Shown here one piece after another: positions 58,001 to 64,000 of a stretch of DNA of 64,000 bases. The notes under the pieces are model-generated. The model was not told where the DNA came from and ran no database searches. It saw only the letters and a list, made by a program, of their open reading frames with translations. How positions within the stretch are numbered: position 1 is the stretch's first letter; every line of letters starts with the position of its first letter. The DNA is from Camarhynchus parvulus. Taxonomy: Eukaryota; Chordata; Aves; Passeriformes; Thraupidae. The position numbers and the translations under genes were made by a program. The DNA lies in NCBI RefSeq assembly GCF_901933205.1, contig NC_044591.1:496001-560000 (forward strand), given 5' to 3'.

Positions 58001-61000
58001 ATGGAGGCATTCAGGGCTGTTAGCTGTTTATTTGGTGCTCTCCCTGCAGCTTCCCACCTGCTCTGGTTTCCTGGCCTTCAAGCTGTGGAGGTTAATGGTT
58101 GTCTGTGGCCGGGATCATGTTGTAGTGCCCGGCAGGGATGTGGCTCAGCTGTGCTGCTGCTGCAGCCTCGTGTGAGCACAGCTTTGGGGAGGCTCCCAAA
58201 ACCCTGCTCTTATTGGCTGCACCACGTAAAATAGAGCAGCTGTAGCAGTGACAAAAGTTCATGACAATTTTTAGAATTCACACTATTTCAGCATTTTTCC
58301 CTGGAATGGTGCTGGTGCCCTTGGAGGGGGAATTGCCTCCTTGCAGTTGCTCAGAAGTTCAAAAGCTGAATTCACATCCTCAGCCTTAAATATGACCTGC
58401 AAAGAGAATTTCACCCTTCTGCAGTTCTGTTCCCAGTGTTCCTAGAATCCAAATGCTGCACAGATGGCCACATGGAGTTTTGGTGGCCGCAAAATTGAGC
58501 GAAGTCATTTTATTTTCAGCCAAATAGCTGAAAGCTGAACTATGAGCCAAAACCAGTCTGAAACTCAAATTTTGTGTTCAATTCCTCCCTTAGTTCAGCT
58601 TTTAGCTGAAGGGGAAATTCATTATTTTTTCCCTGCTGTTCCAGAGAAGCTGTGAATACCTCAGGGTGTATTCCTTAAGCCTTTTCCAAAACTTTTAAAG
58701 ATAACATTTTATATCCAAGAGTTCTCTAGAGACCTTTGAATTTTACTGCTCATTTTTCCTCTGAAAGAACGCAGAAATTCTGCTTCCTACACACATGTAG
58801 AACTCTTTGCTGGGTCAGATTAAGCCTGATCAAGTTGATTTCAACATTTTTCTTGCTAATTTTTTTAAGACTCTGGTGTGCCCATATTTAAAATTGAAAT
58901 GAGAGAAAAAGATTTAACCATATATTATATGTATATTTTTATATCTATTAGATACTACAATTTATATATATTTATATAGCAATACAACATATATGTATAT
59001 ATATATATATATATCTAGTTGAAATGCACTTAATTTTTTCTTTAACACCTCCCAGTTACTGTTTGACAACCCAAAGAGTAAGCAGTTAGTTATAAATAAT
59101 GAAGTTGATAACATTAAGGGGAGCACAGGACTGCACTTATTGCTCCCTTTGGCCCATTTTCTTCCATCCTAAGAATATAAGTTTTCCAGAAATGTAAAAA
59201 ACCTCAGAAGGATGGTCTGGCTTTAATGAATCAGTAAGAAATAGTTTAAATGTGTGACTTTTCTAGCCAAATTTGAATGTTTATTAACTGAAGTTGCAGC
59301 CAGCAGAGAGAAACACAAACATGGGTTTGACCTTGTGATGGGGTTTTGATGTCGCTAAAGGTCAGGCTCAGGAGCTTGGGCTTTGTCTGTTCCCACAGCC
59401 TGGCAGGCATACATATCAGTTCTTTCCTGTGAAAACCTGGAGCCTGATGGAGCCTGGGTTAGCTTTTGGAATATATTTCCACTTTGGATGAGGCTTTGCA
59501 GATATTATGGTTGGTTAAATTTAGTTCTCAGTTGAAAGAGAACTAAATAACAAGCATACCTCAGCCCAAACTATGAGTCTTTACAATAAAAGTATTTTAG
59601 ACAAGATTTTTAAACAGAAAAGTGCCTGAAATTACTTAAATCCAAGCTGCTTATGTACCACATATGGTTCTAAGGACCACGAGGCTTTGTTCAGGCTAGT
59701 CAGCACTCGGACACTTTCTGTTGATGCTGAGCCCTAGAGGAATGTAAAAGATTTATGGCAATAGGAAATCCATTTTGTGTGTTCACTTAGTGCCCATAGA
59801 ACACCGAGGCACAGAACTAAAGTGGCTCTTGTTCAGATTGACTGTGACAGTCCTGACAGTTCTAGACACAGTACTAGCCTCTGGCCCATGGGCTTTTGTT
59901 GGCTGTATCCAAAAATGTCAGCACATTCCTTTTTTCTCTCTTCCAAAACTTGAGTTGCTGCTAGGTGGTACCAAGAAAACCAAGAAAGGAAAAAACAGAA
60001 AACGGAAGAAGGACAGAAAGAGAACGTGATGCAGCTCCAAAGAAGCTCAGCTCCCCACAACACGTGTGTTCTTTTATAACTGGAGCAATTTTTGCTGGCT
60101 TCCAGGAGATGGTACAACACAAATGGCTGCCTGCACCTGGAGGCTATTAAAGTGCTTGTTTTGAATGCACCTGGATTATCCTTGAGCTTTATTTAATCCC
60201 CTGAAGTCCACTTTAGGGAGCCTCATGATTTCTGTCAGCTGCTTTGCTGATGGTTCAGCATCTATGGAAGGCAGCTGAGATGGTGGTGGAGTGCTGGTGG
60301 GGTTCACTGAGATCCAGGACCTCCACATCCTTATTTACCTCTGAGGGCTTGATGCTCTTTTGTGCCAATTTCCCACCACTGAGGAACTCAGTGATCATGG
60401 AGGATTTACAAACCTGGCAGCAAAACTGGAGCTGTTTTGCTGAGGAGGAAGTGTAGCCAGGCAGCTCATCCCACACACACCTTTTCATCCAGGCAGCCTC
60501 AGTCCAAGTCAGTGCCACCACAAACAGCTCAGGCTGTTCCTGGTACAGACAGGAATTTATCCCTGATGGTGCACTTCGTGGGGAAGAGTTTGTTCCTGGT
60601 TTTAGCTGGATCAATATTCCCTGGTGGGGCTGGGACTCAGCTCCTGTGCCTACTCCAGGGGCAAGGATGACACTGAGGAGAGCTTGGTGGAAAACCAGCT
60701 CCTGCTGCTACCTCAATGCAAATCCCTGATGTGTCTGATCATACCCTAATTAGCGATCCAGCAGGTCAAAAGACAGTTCTGCTTCCTCCCTGAAGGGTTG
60801 GTTTGGAGCAGAGACATGAATGTAATCATTCCACATAGAAACAGAAAGGATCCCTCTGGTTTTCATCCATATCCTCTGTCACAGAACTCTTTGCCACCCT
60901 TAGGAAAGATGAGCAGTGGGGTGGTGTCACAGCAGGTACTGCACTGGTTTTAGTTAACAGAGAATAAAAGAAACAGATAACAAAAGGCCGAGGACAGAAA

Positions 61001-61939
61001 GGCAGGTTTCTGTTGTGTTGTGGAATTTAGAGGGAATTGTGGCTGGAGGTGTAGGCATGGCAAGCTGTGCCCCAGTACTCCTGTAAAAAGAGACTCCAGG
61101 AAAACCAGTGGTGTGTGTTTAAGACCACTGAGTTTGGGAAGGGGAAGGGCAGCAAATCACAGAGCACGGAGCCTGGGTGTGTGATCTGTGGGGCCAGGAC
61201 AGGCTCTCCTGCAAAGGTCGTGTGAGTGATTTAACGAGCGCCGGAGCGCTGATACATCAGCGAGATCAGACTGTCAGCAAGATAAGGTCACTTAATCTCC
61301 CCTGATAACCACAGCCAGTGTTCAGTGCTTCTGATAGAGGTCTACAATCCATCTGCTGTCTGTGAGGACAAGGAAGCAGCAAGCTGGGCTTTTGGCTGCT
61401 TCTCCTTTGCTTTGCTCTTCTCAGCCTGGGCAGCAGTTCTTTGGGGGGTTTCTTTCCCCCTACAATCTGTACACTTCCCTTTAGCAGCCAGCTGGTGTTT
61501 GGACACCTTCTCTCGGGCCTGATGGCACTGCTGGGAATGCAACCCAAGAACTGTGTTGCCATCTCAGTTCCCATATCCCTGAAATGTGTCTCCTGAGTAT
61601 CTCCAGCCAAAGGCAGAACAAATGAGTATGGCACATGTGTGTTATATTGTGTAGAGTTTACCAAGTGTCTAGTATCACCCACTGACTGGTCTGTGCCATA
61701 GACAGTACAGAACAGACTTTAAATTGTGCTCTGGCAGAGTTATTCTTGCCTTGATGTGCCAAATTTGCCAGGCAGAATCTTTCTGGGAGGCAGGAGCTCC
61801 TGCAGCCTCCATGCCGTTGTGCCGGACAGTCAGGAGGGGAGCTGTGCAGGTCTGTAACCATGCATGGTGTGTGCTCTGAATGCTAACACGAGTTTGGTGT
61901 GTTTGTTTCCTAATCCAAACAGAACGTCGGAAGCCTTGA
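46012..61939 (+). CDS. DDI2: DDI2, ubiquitin-directed aspartyl protease DDI1 homolog 2 (complete, 9 exons)
   Basis: Retropepsin-fold endoprotease that cleaves heavily ubiquitinated NFE2L1 (NRF1), allowing the proteasome bounce-back response. Exons: 46012-46149, 50503-50632, 51615-51845, 53690-53816, 55626-55753, 56269-56397, 57116-57219, 57619-57808, 61923-61939, giving 397 residues (human 399). The UBL domain spans about residues 1-76 ([14 protein letters not shown]..). A Pro/Ser-rich linker and helical domain follow ([33 protein letters not shown]). The protease domain is about 225-350, with catalytic Asp250 in VDSGAQMT (Asp at 55747-55749) and [11 protein letters not shown] as the flap-distal hydrophobic block. 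The terminal exon encodes only ERRKP*. Phases agree throughout. A splice acceptor at 62070 offers an alternative in-frame link to RSC1A1. Confidence 0.97.
46150..50502. other. DDI2 intron 1, mostly without recognised features
   Basis: The largest intron of DDI2. Apart from one CR1 fragment at 47735-47976 no gene, RNA or repeat family was recognised; the short open frames have no familiar motifs. Confidence 0.5.
47735..47976 (+). mobile_element. CR1 LINE 3' fragment
   Basis: 'acatcaggaggaatttcttc', 'gggctgcccagggaggtttg', 'catccctggaggtgtccaag' and 'gatgatcttggagggcttt', ending 'tgattctatga': a well-preserved CR1 3' end in DDI2 intron 1. Confidence 0.9.
54048..54245 (+). mobile_element. CR1 LINE 3' fragment
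   Basis: 'gaggctgcccagagaagctg', 'ggacagggcttggagcaacc' and 'ggtgtccctgcccatggca' mark a CR1 3' end in DDI2 intron 4. Confidence 0.87.
58915..59020. repeat. AT-rich microsatellite, DDI2 intron 8
   Basis: TA-rich tract containing an uninterrupted (TA)n run near 58998-59014 and several TATATA blocks. Confidence 0.85.
59965..60029 (+). other. Candidate alternative terminal exon of DDI2 (lysine/arginine-rich tail)
   Basis: A pyrimidine-rich tract and 'ctgctag' precede 59965. Joined to the phase-1 end of DDI2 exon 8 the frame stays open for about 20 residues, nearly all Lys/Arg/Gly/Thr ([20 protein letters not shown]), then stops at 60027-60029. ATTAAA follows at 60146-60151. This would replace ERRKP with a basic tail. 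I know of no such human isoform; it may be chance. Confidence 0.25.
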
Positions 61940-62101
61940 TGCATGTAGTGTGTGTTTACTGCAGCTGGAGTGGGCCACAGACCAGGTATTTAGAGCCACC
62001 CGTTCCAGTTTGTGCTGCCACGGTGCTTCTGCTGTGTCCTGACTGCTCCTTTCCTTCTGTCTTCCATAGAGAATAGTGACAAAGAAACTACCTCACTGGA
62101 A

Positions 62102-63940
62102 ATGCCCTCATTACCAGCTTCTGATGGGTTTCAAAATCCAGTCCAGTCTTCAGGACTAAATTCCAAGATCTCTAATCCCACAAATCAGTTACTTGATCGT
62201 TCTGTCTCTGCCCCTGCTTCAATTTGCTCATCCGAATCCAGCCTTGCAGAGCCCATTGATCCTAGAGCTGTCAAGACTTCTGACTCTTCACCTGAACACC
62301 AGATAACCCCAGAAAAAGAACATGCTCTGGTATTACAGCATCATTCCAATAGCTCTTCCTTGGCAAATAATGACCCCTCTCTGCACAGCGGAGATGGAAC
62401 CTGCTCCAATCCAGCTTGCCTTTCACAGAAGACACTCAAAGAAACATTTAGTGCTGACATTTTAAAGGAATGTAATGCTAAAGAACAAGATCATGGTCAG
62501 GAACATCCTCTGGAAGTGACAAAAGTCTATTTGGATGACACTGCTGCCAAGCACAGGCAGGATAAAGATGTCTATCTGTCTTCAAAGCAGGAGCAAAAAC
62601 ATGAGCTTCCCACAGACCATCGGATGTGCAAAGAGCTAGAAAAGGAACATCTTGAGGAGCAAACTGAGAAAACTGACCCAGAACCTCCTTGCTGTGTTGG
62701 TGGGGTTGAGAAACCTGCTGTGGCTGAAGCCAAACAGCCAGAAAATCCTCCCATGGAAATGAGAGATGAACTGGAGAGAGCAGGTCTTTCCTGTGTGAAA
62801 GGGAGTATCCAACTGTCAGCCTCCTGTAGCCATGTGCACATGGAAGCCATCATGGAAATAGATGCAGTGGAGCAGGCTGCAGCTGAAGCTCAGAGCTCAG
62901 CAAGGCAGCAGAGGCAGCAGACTGAGAACAGACAAATTTCCAGCCTGAACTCGGAGGCCCTCTCCATGGAGGTGGAGTTGCTCAAGTCTCCGTCCTCCTT
63001 GAGTGATGTCCTGCAGTCTAAAAGCACTAGTGAGATTCCTGCAGAGTACCACGAGTTGGCTAATTTGGCAGCAGACAGCTCTTCCCCCTCCAGCACCCAA
63101 GAGCTGGACACGGATGCAGGAAGACCTTCAGAAGAGCCATGTTTCCCTCTAGCATCAGCCTTGAAAGAGCTTCACAAACTCTTGGTTATCAGTCGGAAAG
63201 GAGAATGCAAGATCCTTGCCTCAGAAGAAGTCTCCCAGCTGGAAACGGTTCAGAGAGAGCCAGCAGTGCAGCAGAAGGGACTTCCTGAAGGTGAGCAGAA
63301 AGGCTTGGATCCAGCCAGCCAGGAACAGAGCTGTTCCTTCCCCGAGATGAGGTCTGAGGGTGGAGAAGCAGAGGGGAGCCAGCCTTGTGATTCTGGCAGA
63401 GAGCACATCAGCACTGGGCCCGTCAGCGCTGGGCAGCCTGTGCTTGGGGCAGGTGCTTTAGAGAGAGAGAAGGGTTCAGGTAAGAGCGATGTGGTTGTGC
63501 TGAGTTCTGCAGCCACCCCTGGCCAGCAGCAGAGCCCAGAGCAGAGGGAGGTTTTGGCAGGAGGTTCTCAGAGTGCACCTAGTCCAACTTTGGAGCAGAG
63601 CATGCCTGGTTCCTCCACACCTGCTTCAGGTGAAGGAGCACCACGGGATACTCAGCGCCTGTTCACGGGAGCACCTGGGAGGAGTGGCAGTGCTGCTCTT
63701 GCAGGTCCATGGCCGCTGGGTGGGAGTGAGGAACCACTGCTGAGCCCCCCAGCTGCCTATACCAGACTGACTGAAGCAGGGGCTTCTTCACCCCCTGCTT
63801 TCCCTGTGGCTGATGTCGACCGGATCCTTGGTGCTGGTTTTACCCCACAGGAAGCTCTCCAGGCCTTGGAACAAGCGGGAGGAAATGCAGATCTTGCTCT
63901 TCTCATTTTGCTAGCCAAGAGCATCGTTGTTCCCACGTAA
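62102..63940 (+). CDS. RSC1A1: RSC1A1 (RS1), regulatory solute carrier protein family 1 member 1
   Basis: In mammals RS1 is an intronless-coding protein, lodged at the 3' end of DDI2, reported to regulate SGLT1 trafficking at the trans-Golgi and transcription. Here a single open frame of 612 residues (human 617) begins at MPSLPASDGF, matching the human start MSSLPTSDGF; the frame is also open upstream to 62012, but those residues fit a splice acceptor rather than a start. The body is polar and largely disordered (Ser/Glu/Gln-rich) with conserved islands such as FPLASALKELHKLLVIS (about residues 350-365). The C-terminus (about 568-612) is a UBA domain: VDRILGAGFTPQEALQALEQ, GNADLALLILLAKS, ending IVVPT*. 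It begins 162 bp after the DDI2 stop on the same strand. Confidence 0.93.
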   Translation: MPSLPASDGFQNPVQSSGLNSKISNPTNQLLDRSVSAPASICSSESSLAEPIDPRAVKTSDSSPEHQITPEKEHALVLQHHSNSSSLANNDPSLHSGDGTCSNPACLSQKTLKETFSADILKECNAKEQDHGQEHPLEVTKVYLDDTAAKHRQDKDVYLSSKQEQKHELPTDHRMCKELEKEHLEEQTEKTDPEPPCCVGGVEKPAVAEAKQPENPPMEMRDELERAGLSCVKGSIQLSASCSHVHMEAIMEIDAVEQAAAEAQSSARQQRQQTENRQISSLNSEALSMEVELLKSPSSLSDVLQSKSTSEIPAEYHELANLAADSSSPSSTQELDTDAGRPSEEPCFPLASALKELHKLLVISRKGECKILASEEVSQLETVQREPAVQQKGLPEGEQKGLDPASQEQSCSFPEMRSEGGEAEGSQPCDSGREHISTGPVSAGQPVLGAGALEREKGSGKSDVVVLSSAATPGQQQSPEQREVLAGGSQSAPSPTLEQSMPGSSTPASGEGAPRDTQRLFTGAPGRSGSAALAGPWPLGGSEEPLLSPPAAYTRLTEAGASSPPAFPVADVDRILGAGFTPQEALQALEQAGGNADLALLILLAKSIVVPT

Positions 63941-64000
63941 CTGTGGAAGAGGGAGCTGACTGGGGGATCTTTTCTTCTACAGGAGTATCTCAATTACACA
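63941..64000 (+). other. Start of the RSC1A1/DDI2 3' UTR
   Basis: Sequence after the RSC1A1 stop; no polyadenylation signal is reached before the window ends. Confidence 0.6.

Larger units (their letters stand above)
57809..61922. other. DDI2 intron 8, no further gene recognised
   Basis: Apart from the AT microsatellite and the candidate exon at 59965, no conserved sequence was recognised. An open frame on the minus strand (60255-60614) has a Cys-rich patch but no known family. Confidence 0.45.

Noticed and set aside
62012..62101. Upstream Met (62012) as the RSC1A1 start
   Set aside because: The peptide before 62070 overlaps the polypyrimidine tract and splice acceptor; homology to human RS1 begins at 62102.

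Overview
The window is vertebrate nuclear DNA and almost certainly avian, probably a songbird. Protein-coding genes are split into exons with GT-AG introns and read as orthologues of human 1p36 genes. The interspersed repeats are CR1 LINE 3' ends and avian-type retroviral LTRs. Introns are short, GC-rich and full of minisatellites, as on a bird microchromosome. The species-level call is inference. All genes lie on the + strand.

Layout: (1) 96-12631, HP1BP3, eleven coding exons of a linker-histone-like chromatin protein; the first exons lie upstream of the window. (2) 12632-15942, spacer with a CpG island. (3) 15943-20999, SH2D5, a complete nine-exon PTB/SH2 adaptor whose introns hold many tandem repeats. 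(4) 21066-22425, minisatellites. (5) 22439-38366, the kinesin gene KIF17, recognisable exon by exon but carrying frameshifts, stop codons, an altered P-loop and missing or unspliceable exons. I read it as a unitary pseudogene, invaded by CR1 copies and three solo LTRs. (6) 38654-44445, DDOST, a complete eleven-exon subunit of oligosaccharyltransferase. (7) 44546-46011, G-rich minisatellites and the DDI2 CpG promoter. (8) 46012-61939, DDI2, a complete nine-exon ubiquitin-like/retropepsin-fold protease. (9) 62102-63940, RSC1A1 (RS1), a single open frame ending in a UBA domain, lying just 3' of the DDI2 stop.

The order HP1BP3-SH2D5-KIF17-DDOST matches human 1p36.12. In human PINK1 follows DDOST; here DDI2-RSC1A1 follows (1p36.21 in human), so there is a rearrangement relative to mammals.

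Most notable observations: the decay of KIF17 between two intact neighbours; a splice acceptor that joins DDI2 exon 8 in frame to RSC1A1, which would rebuild a UBL-protease-UBA protein like yeast Ddi1; an intact FLVR-type arginine in the SH2D5 SH2 domain that mammalian SH2D5 is known to lack; an LTR abutting the splice acceptor of DDOST exon 8; and three evenly spaced CCAAT boxes in the DDOST promoter. Human comparisons are from memory, with no database search.
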